A DNA stretch of 64,000 bases from an uncultured Lentisphaerota bacterium (GTDB lineage: Bacteria; Verrucomicrobiota; Lentisphaeria; Oligosphaerales; CAITYL01), in assembly GCA_903921725.1 (NCBI GenBank), contig CAIXRA010000011.1, positions 65,038-129,037 of the forward strand. Direction: 5' to 3'. Numbering within the stretch: position 1 is the stretch's first letter; every line of letters begins with the position of its first letter. This document shows, piece by piece, positions 8,093 through 18,541 of this stretch. The position numbers and the translations under genes were made by a program. Under the pieces are notes generated by a model that was not told where the DNA came from, did no database searches, and saw only the letters and a list, made by a program, of their open reading frames with translations.

Positions 8093-8971
8093 ATGCGCAG
8101 CATGACAGGATACGGGCGGGGCGAGGAGAAGGGGCCGTGGGGCACGCTCGCGGTCGAGGTGGCGGCGGTGAACCGGAAGCAGGCGGACCTGCGCTTCCAA
8201 CTGCCGCGCGAGCTGGCGGGGCTGGAGCCGCGACTCCGGCTGTTTCTTCAGGCGCAGGTGACGCGCGGATCGTACAACGTGACGGTCGCCTGGTCGCCGG
8301 CCCCCGAGCTGCGTTCGGCGATGGTGACGATCGACGGCGCGGCGATGCGTGCGGCGGCGGAGCGTCTGCGTGCGCTGGCGCTGGAGCTAGGGCTTTCGCG
8401 CGACATCCGCGTGACGGACCTGCTGGCGGTGCCGGGCGTGCTGTCGGAATCCACATCGTTTTCCGGTGTGGACGCGGCGGGCGGCGCCGCGGAGGCCGCG
8501 CTCGGCAGGGCGCTGGCGGCGGTGCGCGCCATGCAGGAGGCGGAGGCGGCTGCGCTGCGGGAGGATTTCCTGAGGCGGCTGTCCGTCATGCGTCAGGCCC
8601 TGCAGGAGATTGCCGGCCGGGCCGACCTCGCGCTGGTCAACGCCCGCAACCGGCTGCTGGAGCGCATCCGCGTGCTGGGGCTGGCGCTCGACCTGGCCGA
8701 CGAACGGCTGGCGAAGGAGCTGGCGTTCGCCGCCGAACGCAGCGACATCGCGGAGGAGACCACGCGGCTGGACAGCCATCTGCGGCAGTTCGGGGACGCA
8801 CTCAACAAGCCCGAGGCGGTGGGGCGCAGCCTCGACTTCCTCTGCCAGGAAATGTCGCGCGAGGTGAACACGCTTTCCGCCAAGACGGCGGACACCGCCA
8901 TCTCCGCGCACGCCCTCACCCTGAAGGCCGAGCTGGAGCGGATTCGCGAACAGGTGCAGAACATCGAATGA
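8093..8971 (+). CDS. yicC: YicC/YloC-family endoribonuclease
   Basis: Protein of 292 residues, the standard length. The N terminus MRSMTGYGRGEEKGPWGTLA and the C-terminal DUF1732 region (ERSDIAEETTRLDSHLRQFG, GRSLDFLCQEMSREVNTLSA) are diagnostic for the YicC family, which includes RNases acting on small or structured RNAs in E. coli. The middle is coiled-coil-like. In many bacteria gmk and rpoZ follow yicC, but here they do not; a lipoprotein gene lies convergently downstream. The start at 8093 is preceded by GGAAGGAAGAA, a usable ribosome site. Confidence 0.9.
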   Translation: MRSMTGYGRGEEKGPWGTLAVEVAAVNRKQADLRFQLPRELAGLEPRLRLFLQAQVTRGSYNVTVAWSPAPELRSAMVTIDGAAMRAAAERLRALALELGLSRDIRVTDLLAVPGVLSESTSFSGVDAAGGAAEAALGRALAAVRAMQEAEAAALREDFLRRLSVMRQALQEIAGRADLALVNARNRLLERIRVLGLALDLADERLAKELAFAAERSDIAEETTRLDSHLRQFGDALNKPEAVGRSLDFLCQEMSREVNTLSAKTADTAISAHALTLKAELERIREQVQNIE

Positions 8972-9131
8972 CTTGGGGCGGTGTCGGAGAATCCGCCAAC
9001 GAGCCGGCTGATCCGCGCGCCTCATGAAGATTCAGCGCCAGCCATTCGGCTTTCAATGATTGAGGAATGCTTGTGCCGCCGGTTGTTTCGTTCCGGATTC
9101 CGGCGTTGGCGCATGCGGCGAAATTCCGCGC

Positions 9132-9599
9132 TCACGGCGCTTTGAGCCCATATTTCTCGCGGATGGATTCGGCGAGGTACGCGGCGTCGTAGACCACTCC
9201 GGCCGCCGCCGCTGGTTTTTCCCTATGGCAGGCGATGACCAGGCTGGACTGCGGCCGGCTGGTGACGACGGTGGCGCTGTCGTAATTCCGGAAACGTCCG
9301 CCGCCGGACGCGGGGTTGTAGGTCTGGTAGCTTTCCGTCCGCATGTCCTGGCGGATGTCCGCCGTGGTGAAATAGCGGAAGCCGCCGGCCAGGGTCACTT
9401 CGGCGCAGCGGAGCAGGGCGAAGTCGAGGGCGCGCTGCTGGCTGGTGAAGGGGTTTCCGGCGAAGGAGACGGTGAAGACGTTCTCCTGAAGGCGCGTGTC
9501 GTCGTAGCCGTCGTAGTTGCGCATGGGGGCGTAGGCGGAAGGGGTGGAGCAGCCGGCGGCGGCGAGGCATGCGGCGGCGAAAGCGGCGCGGATTTTCAC
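9132..9599 (-). CDS. CC0125/CC1285-family lipoprotein
   Basis: Protein of 155 residues with a lipoprotein signal (MKIRAAFAAACLAAAGC, lipidated Cys17). The mature domain has the family pattern: GYDDTRLQENVFTVSFAGNP followed by FTSQQRALDFALLRCAEVTL and GGFRYFTTADI. This family is widespread in Gram-negative bacteria and has no established function. The start is GTG at 9599, supported by AAAGGA upstream on the minus strand; no ATG lies nearby. The gene is divergent from nusA and convergent with yicC. Confidence 0.85.
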   Translation of the reverse strand: MKIRAAFAAACLAAAGCSTPSAYAPMRNYDGYDDTRLQENVFTVSFAGNPFTSQQRALDFALLRCAEVTLAGGFRYFTTADIRQDMRTESYQTYNPASGGGRFRNYDSATVVTSRPQSSLVIACHREKPAAAAGVVYDAAYLAESIREKYGLKAP

Positions 9600-9682
9600 G
9601 GAGGTGTCCTTTCGGGTTGCGTCATGAATGTAGCGGCATTCCGGAACGCGGCAAGTGCTGTCTGGATGGGGTTGGCGCGGGG

Positions 9683-9711
9683 TTGTAAAGGAGGGCTTGC
9701 GCCGCTATAGT
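9683..9711 (+). promoter_or_regulatory. Sigma-70-type promoter of the nusA-infB cluster
   Basis: TTGTAA (9683-9688) and TATAGT (9706-9711) are separated by exactly 17 bases. The site lies about 110 bases before the nusA ATG and is followed by a structured leader. Confidence 0.65.
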
Positions 9712-9727
9712 TTTAGGATTCGTAGAA

Positions 9728-9776
9728 GGCGGATGGCCGGCGTGGCACAAATGCCGGGCATTCCGCCTGTTCTTTT
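9728..9776 (+). promoter_or_regulatory. Leader hairpin with T-rich tail before nusA (candidate attenuator)
   Basis: GGCGGATGGCCGGC (from 9728) pairs with GCCGGGCATTCCGCC (9753-9767) with one bulge and one mismatch, and TGTTCTTTT follows. This has the form of an intrinsic terminator inside the transcribed leader. Since NusA affects termination at such hairpins, self-control is possible but inferred. Confidence 0.5.
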
Positions 9777-9821
9777 CGCCAGGGGGAATGAACCGGTTCG
9801 CGAGTTTAGGACGGTGACGCC

Positions 9822-11081
9822 ATGAACAATGAAATGCTGGCCATGTTGGAATATTTGGAGAATGACCGCGGCATCCAACGGGAGACGCTGATCACGCTCA
9901 TCGAGGAGTCGCTTGCAGCCTCGGCCAAGAAGGTGCTGGGAATGACGCACGACGTCGCGGTCAAAATCGACTCGAAGACGGGCGACATCCGCGCGTTTGC
10001 GCAGCTCACCATCGTGGAGGGGGTCAAGCGCTCGGACAACGAGCTCCTGCTGAAGGACGCCCAGCGCCGATATCCGGCCGCCGCCATCGGCGACGTCGTC
10101 GAGTGGGAGGTCACCCCGGCCAATTTCGGGCGCATTGCCGCCCAGACGGCGAAGCAGACGATCATGCAGCGGCTGCGCCAGGCGGAGAAGGTGCGCGTCG
10201 CCGAGGACAACAAGGACAAGGTGGGGCAGCTGCTCGTGGGTGTCGTCCGCAAGATTGAGCGGGGCGATGTGTTCATCGATTTTCACCGCGCCGAGGGCAT
10301 CATGCGCCACGGCGACAAGATCCCCGGCGAGGACTACCAGGTAGGCGACCACATCACCTCGCTGCTGGTCGGAGTCAACGCCGACAAGCCGGGCCCGTGT
10401 CTGGAGGTTTCCCGTGCGCATCCCGACTTTGTGCGCTGCCTGTTCGAGCGCGAGGTGTCGGAGATCAGCGAGGGGATGGTGACGATCAAGGCGGTGGCGC
10501 GCGAGCCGGGCTACCGCACGAAAATCGCGGTGGACAGCACGGAGCCGCGCGTGGATCCCGTCGGTGCCTGCGTCGGCGTGAAGGGGATGCGCGTCAAGAA
10601 CATCGTCCGCGAACTGGCCGGCGAAAAGGTGGACATCATCCGCTGGGGCAAGGACGTTTCCACCTTTGTGGAGAACGCGCTGCAGCCGGCGAAGCTCAGC
10701 GGCGTCGAGATTGACAAGGCGTCCGGAACGGTGCGCGTGACCGTGCCCGAGGACCAGCTCTCGCTGGCCATCGGCAAGCGCGGCCAGAACGCGCGCCTGG
10801 CTTCCAAGCTCACCGGTTGGCGGATCGACATCAACCGCGCCGAGAAGCAGGAGGGGACGGAGGAGGTCAGCTTTGAGGAACGCGTGAAGCGGGCCACGGA
10901 GACGCTGGCCACCGTGCCCGGCATCGGCGCGGATGCGGCCGCGCTGCTGGTGCAGAACGGGTTCCTTTCCCTGGAGGGGATTGTGGCGGCCGAGGCCGCC
11001 GATCTTGCCGCGATTGAGGGGATTGACGAGGCGCGCGCCGAGGAAATCCTGCAGATCGCCCGGCAGCAGTGCGGCGTTTGA
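9822..11081 (+). CDS. nusA: Transcription termination/antitermination factor NusA
   Basis: NusA binds RNA polymerase and nascent RNA to modulate pausing, termination and antitermination. The 419-residue protein shows the N-terminal polymerase-binding domain (MNNEMLAMLEYLENDRGIQR), the S1 domain (around VGVVRKIERGDVFIDFHRAE), KH1/KH2 with VDPVGACVGVKGMRVKNIVR and LAIGKRGQNARLASKLTGW, and one C-terminal helix-hairpin-helix repeat (VPGIGADAAALLVQNGF). E. coli has two longer C-terminal repeats. The gene opens the cluster directly; rimP, usually upstream, is not present here. infB follows 63 bases downstream. Confidence 0.97.
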   Translation: MNNEMLAMLEYLENDRGIQRETLITLIEESLAASAKKVLGMTHDVAVKIDSKTGDIRAFAQLTIVEGVKRSDNELLLKDAQRRYPAAAIGDVVEWEVTPANFGRIAAQTAKQTIMQRLRQAEKVRVAEDNKDKVGQLLVGVVRKIERGDVFIDFHRAEGIMRHGDKIPGEDYQVGDHITSLLVGVNADKPGPCLEVSRAHPDFVRCLFEREVSEISEGMVTIKAVAREPGYRTKIAVDSTEPRVDPVGACVGVKGMRVKNIVRELAGEKVDIIRWGKDVSTFVENALQPAKLSGVEIDKASGTVRVTVPEDQLSLAIGKRGQNARLASKLTGWRIDINRAEKQEGTEEVSFEERVKRATETLATVPGIGADAAALLVQNGFLSLEGIVAAEAADLAAIEGIDEARAEEILQIARQQCGV

Positions 11082-11144
11082 CTTCCATGGATGCGGTTGC
11101 AACAATTGAATGGTGTCGCCTGAGGGCGGGAGAGTGGTTGGCTT

Positions 11145-13409
<2,265 letters not shown>

Positions 13410-13420
13410 TTCCGGTTGAA

Positions 13421-13496
13421 CAGAAGTCGCAAAGACGCAAAGGGAGGCGGCAAAGAGAACGGTGAACGGTTCTTCTTTGCGCCTTTGCGTCTTCTG
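13421..13496. repeat. Heptamer-built inverted repeat between infB and rbfA
   Basis: The left arm 13421-13443 (CAGAAGTCGCAAAGACGCAA, then AGG) and the right arm 13474-13496 pair at 20 of 23 positions; all three mismatches fall at heptamer edges. Each arm consists of (A/G)CGCAAA-type 7-mers. The inner part (GAGAAC with GTTCT) can extend the stem. It may form a processing or termination hairpin within the operon. Confidence 0.7.
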
Positions 13497-13528
13497 TAAT
13501 AATGGTGCCTTTGTCGGAGTTAATCCCC

Positions 13529-13930
13529 ATGGCAATTGACCGCATGCGCCGCGTTGACGCGCTGATCCAGCAGGAGCTCGCCGGAATCATGGAGCGGGAT
13601 CTGCGCGGCTACCTGCCCGCGCTGACCACCGTCACCGGCGTCAAAACCTCGCCCGACCTGCAGCAGTGCGATGTCTTTGTCAGCGTGTACGGAGACGAGG
13701 AGAAGCAGCACAAGGCGCTTACCGTCCTCACCGGCCACCGCGTCGAGTTCCAGAAGAAACTCTCCCGCAGCGTCAAGATCAAGTACACGCCGATTCTCAA
13801 GTTCCACCTGGACACGACGCTGGAAAAGGCCGACAAGGTCTGGACCATCATGAGCGAGCTTCATATCAACGAGGACCTGCCGGACCACGATGCGGAGCCG
13901 CCGACCCAGGAAGACGAACCGGAAAAGTAA
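13529..13930 (+). CDS. rbfA: Ribosome-binding factor A
   Basis: Small KH-fold protein that binds the 30S subunit during late 16S rRNA maturation. It has 133 residues. Family landmarks are MAIDRMRRVDALIQQELAGI, the strand DLQQCDVFVSVYGDEEKQHK and the RbfA signature around VKIKYTPILKFHLDTTLEKADKV (the KH-like helix-kink-helix region). The tail is acidic (PDHDAEPPTQEDEPEK). The ATG at 13529 was preferred to a start nine codons upstream because the conserved part begins with MAIDRMRR. The position after infB is the usual one. Confidence 0.95.
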   Translation: MAIDRMRRVDALIQQELAGIMERDLRGYLPALTTVTGVKTSPDLQQCDVFVSVYGDEEKQHKALTVLTGHRVEFQKKLSRSVKIKYTPILKFHLDTTLEKADKVWTIMSELHINEDLPDHDAEPPTQEDEPEK

Positions 13931-14031
13931 ACAGAAGACACAAGATGCCGGACGGCAGCCATCGTGCGCGATCGAGCCTCCATTGTTTGTTTGCCGTGCT
14001 TCCTCTTGGCGTCTTCGGTTAAAACAGGCTT

Positions 14032-15078
14032 ATGAACACTCCTTCACATTCCCCCGAAACCGCCTTTGCCGCGCTCGACGCCTGGCTGGCGGGCAAGAAG
14101 CGCATCCTTCTACTGACGCATGAGCGTCCGGACGGCGATGCGGTCGGCTCACTCTGCGGCGCGACGATGATCCTGGCGGCCGCCGGCTTTGACTGCACCG
14201 CGTTCCTCATGCAGCCCATGCCGCGCCGCTACCAGCATATCCCCGCCTCCGCCCCGGCGCAGCTCCGCACCGGCTCGCTGGCCGCGGAGTCCGGCAACAC
14301 GCAACACGCAACACGCAACACGAAACCCTGCTTCGACGGCATCCTCTGCCTCGACAGCGCGCGGCTTGATCGCGTGGATTTTCCGCCGGAGCTGCCGGTT
14401 GAGGAAGCCGCGGGCATCCCCCTCTGCAACGCCGACCACCACGCGGACAACGAACGCTTCGGCGGGACGCATGTGATCCTGCCGCAGATGGCGGCGACGG
14501 CGCAGCTGATCCTCAACTACGCCCGCAGCCGGAAGCTGGCGGTGCCGCCGCAGGCGGCCACCTGGCTGCTGTCCGGGCTGGTGATGGACACCGGCGCGTT
14601 CCGCTTCACGAACACCAGCGCGGAGGTGCTGCGCGATGCGGCGGCGCTGGTGGAGTGCGGCGCGGAGTATTCGCTGGTCATGGACGGTCTGTTCAACCAC
14701 GAACCGCTGCCGCGCCGGCTGCTGGCGTCGCGGCTGCTGGAGACGGCGGAGTTTCATTTCGGCGGCGCGCTGCTGGTCTCGCAGATGCAGCCCGGCTGGC
14801 TGGAGGAGTTCGGCGTGGCGGGTTCGGACACGGAGGGGCTGATCGACGCGCTCCGCGTGATCGACGGCGTCGAGATCTCCGCCATGATCCAGAAGGACGG
14901 CGCGAACGCGCGGATCTCGCTGCGCGCCCGTTCCGACCGCACGCCGGTGGACGAGATCGCGCACGCCCTCGGCGGCGGTGGCCACAAGCTTGCCTCCGGC
15001 ATCAAGATGAAGGACACGACCATGGCCCAGGCGCACGCGGCGCTGCTGGCCGAGGTGGGGAAGATGCTGGGTGGATAG
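14032..15078 (+). CDS. nrnA: DHH-family oligoribonuclease / pAp phosphatase NrnA
   Basis: DHH/DHHA1 phosphoesterase of 348 residues that degrades nano-RNA and may hydrolyse pAp. Metal-binding motifs are visible: THERPDGDAVGS, LCLDSA, ADHHADNERFGG and LVMDTGAFRFTNT; the DHHA1 substrate motif is LGGGGHKLASG. It occupies the usual place after rbfA. It is about 20-25 residues longer than typical NrnA, because residues about 88-98 (GNTQHATRNTK) are encoded by a heptamer tandem repeat inserted after the first DHH motif. The frame stays open, so the protein is probably functional with an added loop. Confidence 0.92.
   Translation: MNTPSHSPETAFAALDAWLAGKKRILLLTHERPDGDAVGSLCGATMILAAAGFDCTAFLMQPMPRRYQHIPASAPAQLRTGSLAAESGNTQHATRNTKPCFDGILCLDSARLDRVDFPPELPVEEAAGIPLCNADHHADNERFGGTHVILPQMAATAQLILNYARSRKLAVPPQAATWLLSGLVMDTGAFRFTNTSAEVLRDAAALVECGAEYSLVMDGLFNHEPLPRRLLASRLLETAEFHFGGALLVSQMQPGWLEEFGVAGSDTEGLIDALRVIDGVEISAMIQKDGANARISLRARSDRTPVDEIAHALGGGGHKLASGIKMKDTTMAQAHAALLAEVGKMLGG
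14293..14327 (+). repeat. Heptamer tandem repeat inside nrnA
   Basis: Five units: GGCAACA, then CGCAACA three times, then CGAAACC. It is identical in type to the intergenic arrays near 8051, 48225 and 55273 but lies within coding sequence and is translated as NTQHATRNTK. Confidence 0.9.
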
Positions 15079-15114
15079 GGAGCTGGGGGAGCTGGAATAA
15101 GGACTGCGCAAAGC

Positions 15115-15417
15115 ATGGGCGGCATCTGGACAAAAAATCTGGAAGCGACGCGCGTTGGCTGTTGGGTTTTCTTCCGGATTCTTCCGGCGCTGATGGTGCT
15201 TGTTGGCATCCACCGCATCATCAGCAAAAACGCAAAGATAAAAAGCGTAGAATATCATGGTGGGGATGCCGTTTTGTTGGGGGGTGCGCTGATTCTGCTT
15301 GCACTTGCCTGCTTCAATCTCCACAATATGCTTGGCCGGGCCAAGGCGGTGTACACGTCGATGGCCTGTTTTTTCGTCGGAATAGCCCTGCATGTGTATG
15401 TGTGCCTGCTCAAGTAA
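15115..15417 (+). CDS. Small three-helix membrane protein, unknown
   Basis: Frame of 100 residues starting MGGIWTKNLEATRVGCWVFF. Three hydrophobic stretches fit membrane helices, at about 17-34, 53-68 and 82-98. Its GC content and codon choice are lower than those of nrnA and truB on either side, so it may be a later arrival in the cluster. No family is recognisable. The frame could be spurious, but the clean hydrophobic pattern and the ATG support a gene. Confidence 0.5.
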   Translation: MGGIWTKNLEATRVGCWVFFRILPALMVLVGIHRIISKNAKIKSVEYHGGDAVLLGGALILLALACFNLHNMLGRAKAVYTSMACFFVGIALHVYVCLLK

Positions 15418-15462
15418 AGAACATCGTCCACGGTTTTTAATATCGACACAAAAAGGCCCCCA

Positions 15463-16188
15463 ATGATCGACCAGAAAGAACTTCAGGAGAGCGGCGTCCT
15501 TTTGGTGGACAAGCCGACGGAGTGGACGAGCCACGACGTGGTGAACTTTGTCCGCGGGCGTTTCGGCATCTCAAAAGTCGGGCACTGCGGCACGCTGGAC
15601 CCGGCGGCGACCGGGCTGCTGGTGCTGGTGCTCGGCAAAGCGACGCGGCTTTCCGACCGGCTGATGGGGCACGACAAGCGCTATGCGGGGGTGATGCGCC
15701 TCGGCATCGAGACGGCGTCGCAGGACCGCGAGGGGGAAGTGACGGCGACCAAGGACACCGCGCACCTCACGCCGGCGGACGTCGAGCGCGTCGTGCCGCA
15801 CTACGTCGGCGAACTCTCGCAGATCCCGCCGATGGTCTCCGCGGTGAAGATCAACGGCCGTCCACTGTACAAGCTGGCGCGCAAGGGGCAGGTGATCGAA
15901 CGCGCGCCGCGGGCGGTCACGGTCCACGAGTTCAGAATCACGAAAATCGCGCTGCCGGACGTCGAGTTCGAGGTGGCGTGCACGAAGGGCACCTACGTCC
16001 GCACGCTCTGCGCCGACATCGGCACGGAGCTGGGAGTCGGCGCGCATCTGCTGGCGCTGCGGCGGCTGAACAGCGGCAAGTTCGACGTGAAGGATGCCGT
16101 CACCATGGACACCATCAAGTCCTGGGCCGGCCGCGAGGACGTGCTCAACCGCATGATTCCGCTGATCCGCATCCCCGATTACCTGTGA
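15463..16188 (+). CDS. truB: tRNA pseudouridine(55) synthase TruB
   Basis: Isomerises U55 in the T-loop of tRNAs. It has 241 residues. The catalytic aspartate (Asp46) is in GHCGTLDPAATG; other motifs are GVLLVDKPTEWTSHDVVNFV, KRYAGVMRLGIETASQDREG, SQIPPMVSAVKINGRPLYKL and CTKGTYVRTLCADIG. The C-terminal PUA domain of E. coli TruB is short here. The gene lies between nrnA and def on the same strand, consistent with a translation cluster. Confidence 0.96.
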   Translation: MIDQKELQESGVLLVDKPTEWTSHDVVNFVRGRFGISKVGHCGTLDPAATGLLVLVLGKATRLSDRLMGHDKRYAGVMRLGIETASQDREGEVTATKDTAHLTPADVERVVPHYVGELSQIPPMVSAVKINGRPLYKLARKGQVIERAPRAVTVHEFRITKIALPDVEFEVACTKGTYVRTLCADIGTELGVGAHLLALRRLNSGKFDVKDAVTMDTIKSWAGREDVLNRMIPLIRIPDYL

Positions 16189-16248
16189 GCGGGGTTGCGG
16201 AAGGCGCATCCCGCCTTAGGTTAAACAGAATTTTCGAGGGGATGTACG

Positions 16249-16848
16249 ATGGTTTTTTTTCGGAAAAAGACGGAGGCGCTGACGCTGCGTTTTTACGGCG
16301 ACCCAGTTCTCCGCAAGAAGGCAAAGCCGGTCGTGGCGGTCACGCCCGAACTCTGCGCGTTCGCGGAGCAGATGGTGGACACGATGTACGACAGCCGCGG
16401 GGTCGGTCTCGCCGCGCCGCAGGTCGGCAAGAGCCTCCGCCTGATTGTGCTGGATACTGCGCCTCCGAAGGGGGATTTGCCGCCGGATGCGTCGCCGGGC
16501 GAGATCCTGCTCACGCCGCGCATGCCGCTGGCGCTGCTGAACCCGGAAGTCATCGCCGTTTCCAAGGAGAAGGATGTGGCCAGTGAGGGCTGCCTCAGCG
16601 TGCCGAAGATTTTTGCGGACGTCGAGCGCCCCGCGTTCGTGGTGCTGCGGGCGACGCTGCTGGACGGCGAGAAGGTTGAAGTCGAGTGCGGCGGGCTGCT
16701 GGCCCGCTGTGTCCTGCATGAGATCGACCATCTGGACGGCGTCCTCTTTCCCGACCGTCTTGCCAAGGCCGATTTCAGCGAGGTGGCCGAGGAGGTCGCC
16801 GAGTTGGAGGCGCAGACCAAGGCATCCCTGAAAACGAAGAAGGGATGA
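16249..16848 (+). CDS. def: Peptide deformylase
   Basis: Metalloenzyme that removes the N-formyl group from nascent proteins. It has 199 residues. All three motifs are intact: GVGLAAPQVG (51-60), EGCLSVP with metal ligand Cys115, and HEIDHLDGVLF with ligands His157 and His161 and catalytic Glu158. A short insertion (GDLPPDASPGEILL, about 75-88) lies between motifs 1 and 2. The ATG at 16249 begins MVFFRKKTEALTLRFYG. No methionyl-tRNA formyltransferase gene is visible next to it. Confidence 0.97.
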   Translation: MVFFRKKTEALTLRFYGDPVLRKKAKPVVAVTPELCAFAEQMVDTMYDSRGVGLAAPQVGKSLRLIVLDTAPPKGDLPPDASPGEILLTPRMPLALLNPEVIAVSKEKDVASEGCLSVPKIFADVERPAFVVLRATLLDGEKVEVECGGLLARCVLHEIDHLDGVLFPDRLAKADFSEVAEEVAELEAQTKASLKTKKG

Positions 16849-16850
16849 TC

Positions 16851-16872
16851 GTCCGTCCTCCCCCGGACTTTT
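16851..16872 (+). terminator. Weak hairpin with TTTT after def
   Basis: GTCCG (16851-16855) and CGGAC (16864-16868) can pair with an 8-base loop and are followed by TTTT. The stem is only five base pairs, so termination would be partial. Confidence 0.35.
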
Positions 16873-16877
16873 AAACC

Positions 16878-17762
16878 ATGCCCACACTCCCCCCGCAACT
16901 CCAGTCCCCGCCGCCGATCATGTCGCTGCGCACAATCTTGCGCTGGCTTTTTTTGGAGCCGGCACGGGCGCCGATGCTGCAGGCCGAGTCGCCGTGGCGC
17001 GGCATCCGCGTATTCGTGGCGACGGTCCTGTTGTGCGGCATCGGAATCGGACTGATTCAGGGGCCGGAACTCTGCTCCTCGCTGCACGGCTGGGGCGGCT
17101 GGCTCCACCGGACGACGGGACGGATGTGGGTGAAGGGCGGCAAGCTCGGCTGGGAGACGCCAGCCGCGATGCCGTACACCACGCGGCACGAAGGCTGGCG
17201 CGTCGATTTCATGCCCGCCGGAAGCAAGTTTCCCGGAAACGCCGCGGAAGGTCCTGAAGTGCAGGGAATCTGGCTGTCGCCGGACCAGGCCACGCTCTGG
17301 TTCCGGGCGGACGAAAAGGGGACGCTCAACACGGTCCCTGTTTTTCAGGACGGCTTGCTGTGGAATGCCCGCGAACTGGCAGTCGCCGATCAGGAGATTG
17401 ATTTGGAGGGGATTGCGGCCTCGGCCAAGTTCCGCGGGTTCGTTACGGCCACGGTCCTTGTGCTCCAGTCGTTGTGGATGGCGTTCATCTCGCTGATGTA
17501 CCTGACGCTGTTTGCGGTCGTCCCCGTGCTGCTGCGGAGCCCGTGGGCGCGTCGCGGCTTCCTGCCGCTGTTCGGCTTCTACTGCTTCATGGCCGTGCCG
17601 CCGGTGCTGGTGGCGGCCGTCTATTCGGCGCTGGGGCTGCCGGGGCTGGATTTCTCCATGCTTTTCACCTGCGGTTTCCTGGCGTACGTCATGCTCATGG
17701 TTTGGATGGTGCGCCGGGCGAATCCGTCGAAAGAGAACACGTCCGTCGGCGACGATTTTTGA
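16878..17762 (+). CDS. Membrane protein of unknown function (four predicted helices)
   Basis: Protein of 294 residues. One hydrophobic helix lies near residues 44-62 (VFVATVLLCGIGIGLIQG), a soluble loop of about 120 residues follows (LHRTTGRMWVKGGKLGWETP), and three more helices lie at about 190-212, 225-245 and 252-275. This resembles DUF1189-type polytopic proteins in layout, but the match is not firm. A methionine at residue 15 (16920) is an alternative start that removes a proline-rich leader. It sits between def and another membrane-anchored gene, with a weak hairpin before it. Confidence 0.65.
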   Translation: MPTLPPQLQSPPPIMSLRTILRWLFLEPARAPMLQAESPWRGIRVFVATVLLCGIGIGLIQGPELCSSLHGWGGWLHRTTGRMWVKGGKLGWETPAAMPYTTRHEGWRVDFMPAGSKFPGNAAEGPEVQGIWLSPDQATLWFRADEKGTLNTVPVFQDGLLWNARELAVADQEIDLEGIAASAKFRGFVTATVLVLQSLWMAFISLMYLTLFAVVPVLLRSPWARRGFLPLFGFYCFMAVPPVLVAAVYSALGLPGLDFSMLFTCGFLAYVMLMVWMVRRANPSKENTSVGDDF

Positions 17763-17792
17763 GCGGCGGTTTTTCCGCCGCCGGAGAGGAGC

Positions 17793-18440
17793 GTGCCTGT
17801 GGCTGAGTTTTTGCACGGACTGGGAAACGCCTTGGGGCGGCTCGCCGGCCATCCGCTGGACCTGTTCCTGCTCCTGCTGCTGATGGCGGCGGCTACGGCC
17901 TGGGTCTGGCTTGCGGCGCGCGCCTCCGCGCAGGCCGAGCGGGACGGGCGTTCGCCAGCGGGGCATTTCCTCCTTGGGCTGATTGTCCCGTTCGCCTGGG
18001 CGTTTGTCATGCCCCGCGGCGGCGTCGGTACCGCCGCCACACCGGTGCTGGCGGAGCCCGTCCCCGAAATCCCAGCGGGGAAGCGTTCACTCCGTCTTCC
18101 GGCCACCGCCCAGGAGACGCCGGCCGCAGAACCGGTCGCGGCGGAAGCGGAGAACGAGGAACCGGCCGGGGCCGCGCCGCAACCGGCCGGCATCCCCACG
18201 GTCGAGGGAACCGTCGGCCCCGAGTATTTCCTGGAACTGATCCGGAGCAGGGCGGTGACACTGGAGACGCCCTGCCTGATCCGGCGCGATGATGGAACGC
18301 AGGTGACGGCGGTCGGGGTGGTCGAGGCCAAGACGGAGCTGGTCGTGGTGAAGTTTCGCGCCGCGGACGGTTCCCTCCAGAACATCCGCGTCCCCTACGC
18401 CCGCATCCGCCGCATTGAGCCGCTTCCCGGGGAAACTTGA
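17793..18440 (+). CDS. Membrane-anchored protein of unknown function
   Basis: Protein of 215 residues beginning at GTG 17793, supported by GGAGAGGAG just upstream. Two hydrophobic segments (about 21-41 and 58-75) are followed by an Ala/Pro/Glu-rich linker (about 90-145) and a C-terminal beta-rich domain (VTLETPCLIRRDDGTQVTAV, then VVVKFRAADGSLQNIRVPY) that looks like a small barrel. No named family is evident. It follows the previous membrane protein by 30 bases and is probably co-transcribed. Confidence 0.65.
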   Translation: MPVAEFLHGLGNALGRLAGHPLDLFLLLLLMAAATAWVWLAARASAQAERDGRSPAGHFLLGLIVPFAWAFVMPRGGVGTAATPVLAEPVPEIPAGKRSLRLPATAQETPAAEPVAAEAENEEPAGAAPQPAGIPTVEGTVGPEYFLELIRSRAVTLETPCLIRRDDGTQVTAVGVVEAKTELVVVKFRAADGSLQNIRVPYARIRRIEPLPGET

Positions 18441-18488
18441 ACCGCTGAACCCAGCGGTGTGGCGGAATCAAGGACGGCGGAAAGCAAA

Positions 18489-18515
18489 ACACCCCGCCGG
18501 AGAGTGGCGGGGTGT
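18489..18515 (-). terminator. Intrinsic terminator of the PEP-CTERM gene
   Basis: ACACCCCGCC (18489-18498) and GGCGGGGTGT (18506-18515) form a perfect 10-bp stem with a 7-base loop. On the minus strand it is followed by TTTTGCTTT, and it lies 27 bases after the stop of the PEP-CTERM gene. Confidence 0.85.
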
Positions 18516-18541
18516 CGCGGAGCGTCGGCTGGTGTGTCTGT

